Numbered from the stretch's first letter, positions 54,768 to 63,555 are shown. The stretch: DNA of 64,000 nt from Kitasatospora sp. NA04385 (GCF_013364235.1 NZ_CP054919.1:2902328-2966327), one strand, 5' to 3'. Numbers and translations are program-made. Notes: generated by a model from the sequence alone, not told the origin.

Positions 54768-55811
54768 CTAGGGTGCGTCGGTGATCGCCTTCAGGGCGAG
54801 GGCCCGCAGCGGGGCGAGGCGGGTCCGGTGGTCCTGGTGGTGGTAGACGGCGTTGGTGCAGACGGCCAGGTAGCGGCCGGTGGCCGGGGCGAGGTAGAGG
54901 CTGGTGCCGGTGAAGCCGTGGTGGTAGGCGACCCTGCCCTCGTCGGCGAGGATCCAGGCCAGGCCGCGGTCGAGGCCCGGCTCGATCCCGGCCTGCGGCT
55001 GCATGCTGTGGGCGAGCCAGCGGCCCAGCGGCCCGTCGGCGGCGTACGAGGACAGCAGGTGGGTGGCGAAAGTGGCCAGGTCGGCCGGGGTGGTGAACAC
55101 CCCGGCGTGGCCGGCGACTCCGCCGAGCAGGGCGGCGTTGTCGTCGTGCGGCATGCCCCACAGCCGGGGCCCGCCGGGCAGCCGCTGCTCGGTCGGGGCG
55201 ACCCGGGCGGAGCGGGGCACCGGTCCGTAGGTCGTGCCGGTCATGCCGAGGTCCTGCCAGAGTTCGGCCGCCAACTCGTCCAGGCGTCGGCAGCGGTGGT
55301 GGGCCAGGGCCAGGCCGAGGAGGATGAAGCCGCGGTTGATGTAGCGGTGTCCGGCTCCGGGGTCGGCGATCAGCGGCTCCGAGCAGATTAGTTCGGCCAG
55401 TGGCTCGGCACGGTGCCGGTACTGGTCGAGGCGGGTGTCGGCCCGCAGGCCGGAGGTGTGGGCGAGGATCTGACGAGCCGTCACCCGCCCACCGGGCGCC
55501 TCGGCCGGGATGCCGGTCAGCAGTTCGCGGATCGGGGCGTCCAGGGTGAAGCCGTCCAAGAGAGAGGTGCCGACCAGCGGCCAGGTGGCCAGCACCTTCG
55601 TCAGCGAAGCTACGTCGTACACCGTGTCCGGCCCCGGCCGGACGTCTCCGCACTCGGGCGCGACGGTGCCGGAGGCCAGGTAGCCGGGAGCGGTGTCGAA
55701 GGTGCCGTGGGCGACGACGCCGCCGGGTACGGTGCCGTCTGTGGTCATCAGGTCCAGGCACTCGCGCAGGTCGGCGAGCGCGGCCGGGGTCCACGGCACG
55801 GTGGTGGTCAT
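54768..55811 (-). CDS. Beta-lactamase-fold serine hydrolase, cytosolic
   Basis: 347 aa. Penicillin-binding-fold motifs: SLTK with Ser69 and Lys72, YIN (Tyr157-Asn159) and HHGFTG in place of the KTG motif. This is the class C/esterase (EstB) pattern. There is no signal peptide, so unlike secreted beta-lactamases it should act in the cytosol. Start overlaps the MurA stop as ATGA, indicating coupled translation. Could be an esterase, amidase or transacylase for a UDP-sugar product of the cluster; substrate unknown. Confidence 0.82.
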   Translation of the reverse strand: MTTTVPWTPAALADLRECLDLMTTDGTVPGGVVAHGTFDTAPGYLASGTVAPECGDVRPGPDTVYDVASLTKVLATWPLVGTSLLDGFTLDAPIRELLTGIPAEAPGGRVTARQILAHTSGLRADTRLDQYRHRAEPLAELICSEPLIADPGAGHRYINRGFILLGLALAHHRCRRLDELAAELWQDLGMTGTTYGPVPRSARVAPTEQRLPGGPRLWGMPHDDNAALLGGVAGHAGVFTTPADLATFATHLLSSYAADGPLGRWLAHSMQPQAGIEPGLDRGLAWILADEGRVAYHHGFTGTSLYLAPATGRYLAVCTNAVYHHQDHRTRLAPLRALALKAITDAP

Positions 55812-57115
55812 GGCTGCTCCTGGTCGATCGTCAGGTCGGCACCGAGCGCCGCCAACTTCGGCAGCAGGCTGCCGTACCCGAGCCGCAGGTGGTACATCCC
55901 CCGGATCGTGGAAGTGCCCTCGGCCACCAGGGCGGCGATCACGAGCGCGGTCGCCGCGCGGATGTCCTCCCCGGCCACGTCGGCGGCCGTCAGCGCCGAC
56001 CGTCCCCGGACGGTGATCACCGGGCCGCACGCGTTGACGGCGGCACCGAACGCGGCGAGGGCGGGCAGGTGGGTGTCGCGCTGCGGGTAGATCCGTTCGT
56101 CGATCCGGGAGGTGCCCTCGGCCTGGGTCAGGAAGGCGGTCAGTTGCGGCTGTACGTCCGTCGGGAATCCGGGATGCGGGCCGGTGGCCGTCCGCACCGC
56201 GCGCGGCCCGGCCGGGACGCTGACGGTCGTCCCGCCGTCCACCGGGTCGAGCCGGATGCCGGCGTCGGCGAACACGGACACCAGCCCGTCGGGGAACGCG
56301 GCGGCGGGGAAGCCGGTCAAGTGGACGGTACCGCCGGTGATCGCGGCGGCCAGGGCGAGGGTGGCGGCCTCCGACCGGTCGGGAGGTACCGGGAAGACCC
56401 CGCCCCGAACGCGGTCGGTGCCGGTCACGTGCAGAGCTGTTCTGCCCTGCCACTCGATGCCGACGCCGGCCTTGGACAGGAGGGCCGCGGTGTGGGTGAC
56501 CTCGGGTTCGACGCTCGGGTTGAGCACCGAGGAGGTCCCCGGGATGCGGGCGGCCAGCAGCATGGCGGTGATCGTCGCGCCGAGGCTCGGCCCCCAGGAA
56601 CGGGTGTCGGCATCGGTGATGAACGGCAGGCTCTTGCCGGTGATGCGGGCCCGCACCCGGCCCCGGGTCACTTCGACGTCAGCCCCGGCCGCCTCCATCG
56701 CCGCGAGGTGCCGGTCGATGTGGCGGGTGCAGAAGGCATCGCCGCCGGGAGTCGGGAAGGTGACCTTGCCGGAGCGGGCCAGGAGGGCGGCGGCCAGCAC
56801 GGCGGTGGTGCGGATGCGCCGTCCGAGGTCGTCGGGGATGACCGGGAAGTAGGAGTCGGCCGGGCGGGTGGCGAACTCGTCCCCGGTCACCGTGGCCCTG
56901 GTTCCGGTGCGGTGCAGGATGTCGGCGACCACCCCGGTGTCCAGGATCTCCGGGGCGCCGATCAGGGTCAGCGGATCGTCGGCGAGGATCGTGGCGGCGT
57001 ACAGGTGGAGGGCGGTGTTCTTGCTGCCCTGCACGGTGGCGGTACCGACCAGGCGCTGACCGCCGGTGATCCGCACGGCCCGCTCGTCGAGCCTGGTGGT
57101 GTCGGTGGTGGGCAC
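55808..57115 (-). CDS. MurA-like UDP-GlcNAc 1-carboxyvinyltransferase with Asp at the Cys115 position
   Basis: 435 aa of the EPT fold. Lys32-Asn33 in VQGSKNTALHL, arginines in RRIRTTAVLAAALLAR, catalytic-loop PGGDAFCTRHID and the FPTDVQPQLTAFLTQAEG segment are conserved. The loop normally reads PGGCAIG; here Asp126 replaces the catalytic Cys, a natural change known from some bacteria to leave MurA active but insensitive to fosfomycin. GTG at 57115 has AAGGA at correct distance; another GTG at 57121 overlaps the upstream stop. Confidence 0.88.
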   Translation of the reverse strand: MPTTDTTRLDERAVRITGGQRLVGTATVQGSKNTALHLYAATILADDPLTLIGAPEILDTGVVADILHRTGTRATVTGDEFATRPADSYFPVIPDDLGRRIRTTAVLAAALLARSGKVTFPTPGGDAFCTRHIDRHLAAMEAAGADVEVTRGRVRARITGKSLPFITDADTRSWGPSLGATITAMLLAARIPGTSSVLNPSVEPEVTHTAALLSKAGVGIEWQGRTALHVTGTDRVRGGVFPVPPDRSEAATLALAAAITGGTVHLTGFPAAAFPDGLVSVFADAGIRLDPVDGGTTVSVPAGPRAVRTATGPHPGFPTDVQPQLTAFLTQAEGTSRIDERIYPQRDTHLPALAAFGAAVNACGPVITVRGRSALTAADVAGEDIRAATALVIAALVAEGTSTIRGMYHLRLGYGSLLPKLAALGADLTIDQEQP

Positions 57116-57117
57116 GG

Positions 57118-57858
57118 TCACCTTCCTTGGCTTCCGGCCGGGAAGAAGCCCCCGACCTGGGTCTTCGGATAGAGCAGGGTGTGCGCGCCGATCAGGGTGG
57201 CGGGCTGGAGCACGGTGCCGGCGGGAACGATCACGCCGTCGCCGATCACCGCGCCGAACTTCGTCTGTCCGGTGGCGATCCGGTGACCGTCGAGGTGCGC
57301 GCAGACCTCCTCGGTGGCCGGTTCGGCGACCGGCCCGGAGGTGACCCGCAGGCCCGTGGTGGAGGCGAAAGCGCCGATGTTGACGCCGAGGCCGAGCACG
57401 GAGTCGCCGACGAAGCTGGTGTGCTTCATGAGGACGCCGCCTGCCAGCAGGGAACGGGTGACCTCGGCGCCGAAGCCGATCCGGCAACCGGGTCCGATGA
57501 CCGTGTTGTCCCGGATCCGCGCACCGGCCTCGACCACCGCACCGGAACAGACCAGTACCGGGCCGGTGACGAACGCGCCCTCCGCGATGACGGCTCCGGC
57601 CGCCACGATCACCCGGCCGCGGACGACGGCGCCGGGCTCGATGACTCCGACGGGCTCGGGCAGTGCGATGTCCAGGCGCCCGGCCAGCAGGTCGGAGACG
57701 GCCTTCTTGAGACCGAAGACGGTCGGGCAGCAGCTCAACAGTTGCAGGATCACGGGATCGGTGACCTGCTCGGTGTCGATGTAGTACTCGGGGGTGGTGC
57801 GGTGGTCGACGCGCGCCGACGAGGCGTTGATCGTGGGCGCTTCGGACGGCCGGTGCAT
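57118..57858 (-). CDS. GlmU-like left-handed beta-helix protein without nucleotidyltransferase domain
   Basis: 246 aa. A short N-terminal region (YYIDTEQVTDPVILQLL) precedes hexapeptide repeats (VIEPGAVVRGRVIVAAGAVI, ARIRDNTVIGPGCRIG) and the segment KHTSFVGDSVLGLGVNIGAF, which matches the acetyltransferase end of GlmU and archaeal sugar-1-phosphate enzymes. Probably an acyl- or acetyltransferase acting on a sugar phosphate or UDP-sugar. First gene of the four-gene set; SD AGAGGAGA before ATG 57858. Confidence 0.8.
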   Translation of the reverse strand: MHRPSEAPTINASSARVDHRTTPEYYIDTEQVTDPVILQLLSCCPTVFGLKKAVSDLLAGRLDIALPEPVGVIEPGAVVRGRVIVAAGAVIAEGAFVTGPVLVCSGAVVEAGARIRDNTVIGPGCRIGFGAEVTRSLLAGGVLMKHTSFVGDSVLGLGVNIGAFASTTGLRVTSGPVAEPATEEVCAHLDGHRIATGQTKFGAVIGDGVIVPAGTVLQPATLIGAHTLLYPKTQVGGFFPAGSQGR

Positions 57859-57899
57859 GGCCGGTTCTCCTCTCGGACGGGCGAGCGGAAGAGGGCGCG

Positions 57900-57917
57900 G
57901 GGTCGTCGGGACGACCC
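57900..57917 (-). promoter_or_regulatory. Hairpin in the leader of the mur-like operon
   Basis: GGGTCGT (57900-57906) and ACGACCC (57911-57917) with a CGGG loop, between the 11-codon ORF and the first structural gene. Attenuator candidate. Confidence 0.4.
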
Positions 57918-57924
57918 GTGGGGC

Positions 57925-57960
57925 CTACGCGACGGGCAGGGGGGTGCTGTGCGTGGGCAT
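57925..57960 (-). CDS. 11-codon ORF ahead of the mur-like operon (candidate leader)
   Basis: Encodes MPTHSTPLPVA and has GAGGG 7 nt before its ATG. It precedes the 57900-57917 hairpin and the GlmU-like gene by 66 bp. Too short for independent support; listed because short ORF plus hairpin plus operon is an attenuation layout. Confidence 0.3.
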   Translation of the reverse strand: MPTHSTPLPVA

Positions 57961-58028
57961 GGGAGGGCCCTCGGCAGCAAGAACGGGAGTGGACGTTCCC
58001 CAGTGAACCGCTCGGCTGAAGGTCGGAT

Positions 58029-58064
58029 CCGTAGCCGGATTACGGGCCGTAGCCCGGTTACGGG
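58029..58064. repeat. Two 18-bp tandem repeats abutting a stop codon
   Basis: CCGTAGCCGGATTACGGG and CCGTAGCCCGGTTACGGG, two mismatches, directly next to the stop (TCA at 58065-58067) of the XRE regulator gene. Each unit has self-complementary ends (CCGTA/TACGG), so both could fold. Confidence 0.8.
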
Positions 58065-59381
58065 TCAGATGATCCGCACGCCTGCGCGGGCGGCGAAGTC
58101 CCGGACACCCGGCAGCTTGCGGTCGTGCCGCAGCAACCCGGAGGCGAGGTCGCGGACGGCGCCGCGGCGGACCTCCTGCGGGGCGGCCTCCTCGGCGGCC
58201 ATCAGGGCCTTGAAGCACGGCTCGGGCTTGCCCCACTGGTCGAACGCGCGGGCCACGTCGATGAAGAACCGGGCCTGCCGCTCGGCGGTCGGCAGCGAGG
58301 TGGGATCGATCGTGCGGGCCAGCTCGATCGCGCGGCCGGCGTCACCGAGCTCGTAGTGCACCGACAACTCGTGCAGGGCGACGCCCTGTGCGCCCTCGGC
58401 CGGTCCGGAGATCCGGCCCGCGGCGGCGGCACTGTCGACGGCTTCCCGGATCAGGGCGTGCGCGTAGGAGCGGTCTCCGCTCTTCGCGGCGGTGTAGGCG
58501 GCGGTGGCGTAGAGGTCGCCGCGGGTGGCGAGGCGGGAGGCCTCCGGCACGGAGGTGTCGGCGAGGAGTTCCTCGGCCGCGACCACCACGATGTCGGTCG
58601 CCCGCGCCAGGCTGCCCTGACGCCGCCAGGCGCTGGACACCATGCGCTGTGCCTCGGCGACGACCAGCGGATCCCCTCCGACCCGGGCGGAGGTCAGCGC
58701 CCGGTCGGCGGTGATGGCCACCAGATTGTTGTCCCCGGCCTTGATGCACAGCCGGACGGCGACGTTGTAGAGCTGGGCCACGTTGCGGCCGCGTTCCTCG
58801 GGCGTACCGAGCAGCTGCGCAGCCGCGATCCGACCGGGCAGGGCTTCGGCGAGGGCGTCGTACCGAGCCGCCTTGAACTCCCGGCGGGACGCCACCAGGG
58901 AGGCTGCCACGGTTGCCGAGGTGGGCTCGCGACGGGGGGCCGGCACCCGGTCCGTCCCGTACAGGAGAAGGTCCTCCAGCCCGCCCAGCGACGTCGCCGC
59001 CTCGGCGTGCGCGGCCGGTTCTCCCACGGCCGGAGCGAACAGGGCGGCAGCCGCCAGGGCCATGAACGGGCGGCGTCGCACATCGTCCTCCTGGGCAGCG
59101 GAAGTGCTCGTCAGCGTAGCCGAGGTGGGCTTGCGCCGGCGTGATCCCGCCCGGTCGGCAGCCGGTTGCGGCAAGGCGATCAGCTCGGCGAGGCCGACCT
59201 CCAGGACGTCGGCGAAGCGCTGGAGCAGCGTCAGGTCCTTGACCTGCTGCATGTCCCGCTCGACCAGGGACATCCAGTCCTCACCGCGACCGACCTCGGC
59301 GGCCAGCCGCAGCTGGGTCCACCCCAGCGTCGACCGCCTGAGCGAGATGAACGCCCCGAACGTCCTGCCATTGTCCCCCAC
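58065..59381 (-). CDS. XRE-family regulator with TPR-like C-terminal region
   Basis: 438 aa. N-terminal Cro/CI helix-turn-helix (about 8-68; FGAFISLRRSTLGWTQLRLA, MSLVERDMQQVKDLTLLQRF), then a linker and a long all-helical, TPR-like region (about 150-430) typical of streptomycete regulators that bind peptides or partners. GTG start at 59381. It lies upstream of the mur-like operon in the same orientation and is the likely local regulator. Confidence 0.85.
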   Translation of the reverse strand: MGDNGRTFGAFISLRRSTLGWTQLRLAAEVGRGEDWMSLVERDMQQVKDLTLLQRFADVLEVGLAELIALPQPAADRAGSRRRKPTSATLTSTSAAQEDDVRRRPFMALAAAALFAPAVGEPAAHAEAATSLGGLEDLLLYGTDRVPAPRREPTSATVAASLVASRREFKAARYDALAEALPGRIAAAQLLGTPEERGRNVAQLYNVAVRLCIKAGDNNLVAITADRALTSARVGGDPLVVAEAQRMVSSAWRRQGSLARATDIVVVAAEELLADTSVPEASRLATRGDLYATAAYTAAKSGDRSYAHALIREAVDSAAAAGRISGPAEGAQGVALHELSVHYELGDAGRAIELARTIDPTSLPTAERQARFFIDVARAFDQWGKPEPCFKALMAAEEAAPQEVRRGAVRDLASGLLRHDRKLPGVRDFAARAGVRII

Positions 59382-59465
59382 CGCAGACCCCCGCGGATCG
59401 TACCCGTTCAGCTACGGACCGCTACCATACCGGGCCGCCCGGGTGCGGTCACTTCGCCGGAGCGC

Positions 59466-61235
59466 TCACGCCGGAGGCGGTGAGCAGGGGCCGGAGAGGG
59501 CGACGGCGACCAGGGTGCGCAGGGCGGAGGCGGTCTGGGTGAGGGGGAGGGTGGACTCGTCGGCGAAGAGTTCGAGGAGCCAGCCGCCGGCCGGGTTGGC
59601 GCCGCCGGCGGCGGCCATGGCGCGGTAGCCGGAGACCACCATGACGGCCTCCTCGGCGGCGTCGTTGCCGGGGGCGCCGGCCCGGAGGGTGAAGGAGCCG
59701 CCGGTGACGGCGTGCGAGGTGAGGGGGTAGTGGCGGAGGTCGAAGACGGCGTCGGGGGCCTCGATCTGGGCGCGCTGGGTCTGGGCGCGGGTGCTGGCGG
59801 GGCCGCCGGTCATCCGGTAGACCGCGTGCCGGGCGGTGCGCATCAGCGGCGAGCCGGGCGGGACGTAGGAGATCCACCAGCCGACGGCGTTGAGCAGCCG
59901 GGAGGAGGTCTCGGCGACCACGGCGAGCCGGCCGAGGGTGTCGGCGGGGTGGGCGCCGCCCTGGTCGAGCGCGCCGAGGACGGCGGTGAGCAGCTGCCCC
60001 GGGTCGGCGCTGTGCGCGGAGCCGCGGAAGCGGCGGCGGTCCCCGTTCGGCCGCCCGCCGGGGGCCCTGCGCTGGGGGTCGGCGGCGTCGGCCAGCTGCA
60101 CGGTCGGGTCGGGGGCGTACGCGGGGCCGTGGCTGCGTCCGGCGACGACGGGGTGGGCGGCGCGGCCGGCCTTGGCGCGGTACTGGGCGGCGTCGGCGAG
60201 GCGGAACAGGCGGTCGGGGGTGGTGACCGGGCCGATCGAGTCGCCGGTGGAGGCGATGCCGCAGGCGACGCCCTCGCCGTCGGTCAACTCCAGGGCGCGG
60301 GCGCAGAGTTCCTCGGCGACGGCGACCACCTCGTCGGCCGACTGGCCCTCCGCGAGCAGGCAGAACTCGTCGCCGCCGAGCCGGGCGGCCAGGCTGCCGG
60401 GGAGTCTCGCGGCGGACAGCGACAGCTGGTGGGCGAAGCGTTCGAGGAGGCGGTCGCCCATCTCGTGGCCGAGCTGGTCGTTGACCCGCTTGAGGCCGTT
60501 GACGTCGCAGACCACCAGGGAGACCACCGCGCCGTCCCGGGTGTGGGCCTTGAGCGCGGTGTCGAGGCGGGCGTCGACGGCGCGGCGGTTGGCCAGGCCG
60601 GTGAGGGCGTCGGTGAAGGCGAGGCGGCGCAGGTCGGCGACCCGCTCGGTCTGGGCGAGGCCGGCCGAGACCTGGGCGGCCAGCAGGGTGGCGTACTCGG
60701 CGTCGACCTCGGTGAAGACGGGCATCCCGGTGCCGCGGGCGAGGTACAGCTCGCCCCAGGCCTGGCCGTGCAGGACGATCGGCGCGACCAGGCAGCAGCC
60801 GCGGCCGCGGCGGCGCAGTCCGGCGGCGCGCTGGCGGCAGAACGCGCCGGAGCCGTGGTCCTGGTGGCCGGTGTGCGGGCCGACGTCCTCGGCGGTCTGG
60901 GTCCAGGCGCGGGGCAGCCGGCCGGTGGTCCAGTGCTCTTCCAGGTAGGTGACGATCTCGGGGAAGTCGGCGACGGGGTACGACTCGTCCTCGGGCAGCT
61001 CCTCCTCGCCGGGGGCGAGTTCGCCGTGGTTGACCAGCACCCGCAGCCGCCCGGACTCGCGGTCCCAGACCGAGACGGCGGCCATGGTGGCACCGAGCGC
61101 GGAGACCGCGCGGGCGGCGGCGGCCCGGACGGCCTCCAGCGGGGTCATCGCGCCCGCCATGTCCTGGGCGAGCTCCACCACGGCCTGCAGCCGCAGGTCG
61201 GGTGCCGCCGCCTCGAACGAGGCCCGCTCGTCCAT
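59466..61235 (-). CDS. GAF-GGDEF diguanylate cyclase
   Basis: 589 aa. GAF domain about 15-185 (VVELAQDMAGAMTPLEAVRA; VAPIVLHGQAWGELYLARG), GGDEF domain about 200-360 (FTDALTGLANRRAVDARLD, catalytic ARLGGDEFCLLAEGQ), then a C-terminal region of about 200 residues not recognised. Makes c-di-GMP, which controls development in streptomycetes. No EAL domain. ATG at 61235 has GAGG; an in-frame GTG at 61253 is an alternative. Confidence 0.92.
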   Translation of the reverse strand: MDERASFEAAAPDLRLQAVVELAQDMAGAMTPLEAVRAAAARAVSALGATMAAVSVWDRESGRLRVLVNHGELAPGEEELPEDESYPVADFPEIVTYLEEHWTTGRLPRAWTQTAEDVGPHTGHQDHGSGAFCRQRAAGLRRRGRGCCLVAPIVLHGQAWGELYLARGTGMPVFTEVDAEYATLLAAQVSAGLAQTERVADLRRLAFTDALTGLANRRAVDARLDTALKAHTRDGAVVSLVVCDVNGLKRVNDQLGHEMGDRLLERFAHQLSLSAARLPGSLAARLGGDEFCLLAEGQSADEVVAVAEELCARALELTDGEGVACGIASTGDSIGPVTTPDRLFRLADAAQYRAKAGRAAHPVVAGRSHGPAYAPDPTVQLADAADPQRRAPGGRPNGDRRRFRGSAHSADPGQLLTAVLGALDQGGAHPADTLGRLAVVAETSSRLLNAVGWWISYVPPGSPLMRTARHAVYRMTGGPASTRAQTQRAQIEAPDAVFDLRHYPLTSHAVTGGSFTLRAGAPGNDAAEEAVMVVSGYRAMAAAGGANPAGGWLLELFADESTLPLTQTASALRTLVAVALSGPCSPPPA

Positions 61236-61341
61236 GGTCGCCTCACTCACCACTACTCACCGTCAGCCGTCCTCCTGCCCGTGTGACCCCTTTCACCCAG
61301 CGTAGGTCGGTGCGGGCGGTTTTCGACTGAGGTGCGGGAGG

Positions 61342-61367
61342 TCAGTCGGCGGGGTTCAGTCGGCGGC
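61342..61367. repeat. 14-bp-period tandem repeat containing the cya stop
   Basis: TCAGTCGGCGG at 61342-61352 recurs at 61356-61366. The second copy is the end of cya (TCA at 61356-61358). Confidence 0.75.
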
Positions 61368-62420
61368 GGGCACCCGGGTGAGCAGCCAGGGCTCGACCAG
61401 GCCCAGGCCGCGGACGGGGCGGCGCCACATCGGCTGGAGGTGGAAGCGGTGGCCGGGGGCGGGCCCGGTCTCGGGGAGGCTCGCGGTGCCGTGCTGTTCG
61501 AGGGCGGCGGCGAGCTCGCCGTCGACCAGGACGGCGTCCTTGGGGGCGATCGAGGTGAGCCGGGAGGCGAGGTTGACGGTGGTGCCGAAGACGTCGCCCA
61601 TCCGGGAGGTGACGGTGCCGAAGGCCATGCCGACCCGCAGGGCGGGCATGTTGTCCTCCTTGGCGAGCGTCTCGACCAGGGAGAGGGCGATCTCGGCGAC
61701 GGTGGCCGGGTCCTCGGAGACGAACAGGATCTCGTCGCCGAGGGTCTTGACCACCCGGCCGCCCTGGCCGGCGATCAGGTCGGAGCAGGTGTTCTCGAAG
61801 CCCTCGACGAGTTCGCCGAGCTCCTCCTCCTCCAGCCGGCGGGAGAGCCGGGTGAAGCCGACCAGGTCGGCGAAGGCGACGGCGAGCCGGCCGGAGGTGA
61901 CCTCGTGGTCCTCGGCGGCCTGGACGACCCGGCCGGTGACGGCGGCGAGCTGGCGGCGCCAGACGTACACCAGGAACTGCTCCAGCTCGGGCAGCAGCAG
62001 TTCGACCAGCGGGTAGGCGACGTCGGAGCGGGTCATGCCGGGTTCGACGGGCTGGGTGAGGTTGTCGAGGAAGGTGTCCATCTGCCAGCCGGCCAGCCGG
62101 GCGGTGGTCTGGCCGGTGGAGCGGGCGACCTGGATCGCCATCGGCTCGCTGAGCAGCCCGGACTCGATCAGGCCGGCCAGCCGGCGCAGCGCGATCACGT
62201 CGTTGTCGGTGAGGGCGCGGGACTGGCCGATGTCGGGGAAGCCCATCGCGCGCCAGAACCGGGTGGCGAGGTCCATCGGGACTTCGGCGGCGCGCGCGGC
62301 CTGGTAGGGGGTGTACTTGCGCGGCGCGTCGAGGATCAGCCGCTCCAGGTCGGTGGCGACGGTGGTCTCGTCCGCCGCGCCGCTGTCGGAGCCCGTCGTG
62401 GCGCCGTCGTTGTCTGTCAC
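61356..62420 (-). CDS. cya: Class III adenylate cyclase
   Basis: 354 aa. N-terminal helical region (about 25-160), then a class III cyclase domain (about 180-320) with metal-binding FADLVGFTRLSRR, GGRVVKTLGDEILFVSEDP and the transition-state segment GTTVNLASRLTSIA. No membrane segments, so cytosolic. From memory it corresponds to S. coelicolor Cya (SCO4928), which supplies cAMP during germination. GTG start at 62420. Confidence 0.94.
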   Translation of the reverse strand: MTDNDGATTGSDSGAADETTVATDLERLILDAPRKYTPYQAARAAEVPMDLATRFWRAMGFPDIGQSRALTDNDVIALRRLAGLIESGLLSEPMAIQVARSTGQTTARLAGWQMDTFLDNLTQPVEPGMTRSDVAYPLVELLLPELEQFLVYVWRRQLAAVTGRVVQAAEDHEVTSGRLAVAFADLVGFTRLSRRLEEEELGELVEGFENTCSDLIAGQGGRVVKTLGDEILFVSEDPATVAEIALSLVETLAKEDNMPALRVGMAFGTVTSRMGDVFGTTVNLASRLTSIAPKDAVLVDGELAAALEQHGTASLPETGPAPGHRFHLQPMWRRPVRGLGLVEPWLLTRVPAAD

Positions 62421-62616
62421 CGGTCCGTCCCCGCGCGGTCAGCCGCACTTGTGTCTTGCCGTCGTCCAGGTGTGGGCCCGCGCGCACCGCGCGGGTAGTG
62501 GCGAGCCTCACACCGCTGCCAGGTGGAATGTTCGCACGGAATCGCGTAATCCGGGGCATCCGCCCGGCAGCCGGTCGGCCGGTCCCGCAGGGTGAGACCG
62601 GCCCGTCCCGGTCCGG

Positions 62617-63513
62617 TCAGTCCTGCGGGCGCACGTGCACCACGTCCCCGGCGGCGACGGGGTGCCGGGCGCCGTCGGGGGTGCGCACCACCAGGCGGCC
62701 GTCGGCGTCGACCGCGACGGCCTCGCCGAGCAGTTCGCGCCCGCCGGGCAGTTGGACCCGCACCGGCCGGTTCAGCGTGGTGCAGCGGGCGGTGTACGCG
62801 GGCAGCAGGCCGCTGGCGTGCGGGTCGCCGCCGGCGGCGGTCCACTCGCCGTACAGCTCGGCGAACTCGCGCAGCACGGCGCGCAGCAGGGTCGACCGGT
62901 CGGTGGTCTCGGCGCCGGCCAGGGCCAGCGAGGCGGCGGTGGGGACGGGCAGCTCGTCCGCGCGCAGCGAGACGTTCAGGCCGAGGCCGGCCACCACGGC
63001 GCCGCCGGACAGCTCGGTGAGGATGCCGCCGAGCTTGCGCTCCCCCCCGTCGACGACGGTCTGCAGGTCGTTGGGCCACTTCAGGCCGGTGCGCAGGCCG
63101 GCGACCCGGTCGAGGGCGGCGGAGACCGCGGTGCCGACCAGGATGGGCAGCCAGCCGTAGCGCTCGACCGGGACGCCCTGCGGGCGCAGCAGCACCGACA
63201 GGAACAGCCCGGAGCGCGGCGGGGCGCTCCAGCGGCGGTCCAGCCGGCCGCGTCCGGCGCTCTGCGACTCGGCGACCAGGACGGCCCCCTCGGGGGCGCC
63301 GTCCCCGGCGCGGGCGGCGAGGTCGGCGTTGGTGGAGCCGGTCTCGCTCACCACATCGAGTGAGGTCCACAGCGCCCCGGGACGCAGCAGGTCGAGCCGC
63401 AGGGCCCGCTCGTCCAGCGGCGGGCGCTCCAGGTCGGTCCACGGGGAGGGGCCGTCGTGGCCGAAGCCGCGCAGGCCGGAGCGGCGGGGGCGGGGGTGGT
63501 CGGGAGTGGTCAC
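62617..63513 (-). CDS. birA: Biotin--[acetyl-CoA-carboxylase] ligase
   Basis: Attaches biotin to carboxyl-carrier domains. The 298-aa product has the biotin/ATP site SQSAGRGRLDRRWSA, LKWPNDL and KLGGILTEL, and a C-terminal SH3-like domain. It lacks an N-terminal repressor helix-turn-helix, so it is ligase only. Divergent from pccB, whose enzyme complex uses a biotinylated partner. Confidence 0.95.
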   Translation of the reverse strand: MTTPDHPRPRRSGLRGFGHDGPSPWTDLERPPLDERALRLDLLRPGALWTSLDVVSETGSTNADLAARAGDGAPEGAVLVAESQSAGRGRLDRRWSAPPRSGLFLSVLLRPQGVPVERYGWLPILVGTAVSAALDRVAGLRTGLKWPNDLQTVVDGGERKLGGILTELSGGAVVAGLGLNVSLRADELPVPTAASLALAGAETTDRSTLLRAVLREFAELYGEWTAAGGDPHASGLLPAYTARCTTLNRPVRVQLPGGRELLGEAVAVDADGRLVVRTPDGARHPVAAGDVVHVRPQD

Positions 63514-63555
63514 CCGGCCAGCCTAGGACGGTTTCCGGGACGCCGTACGCCGCAT

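Noticed and set aside
54768..55811. Secreted beta-lactamase resistance gene
   Set aside because: No signal peptide and the third motif is HxG rather than KTG; esterase-like function fits better.
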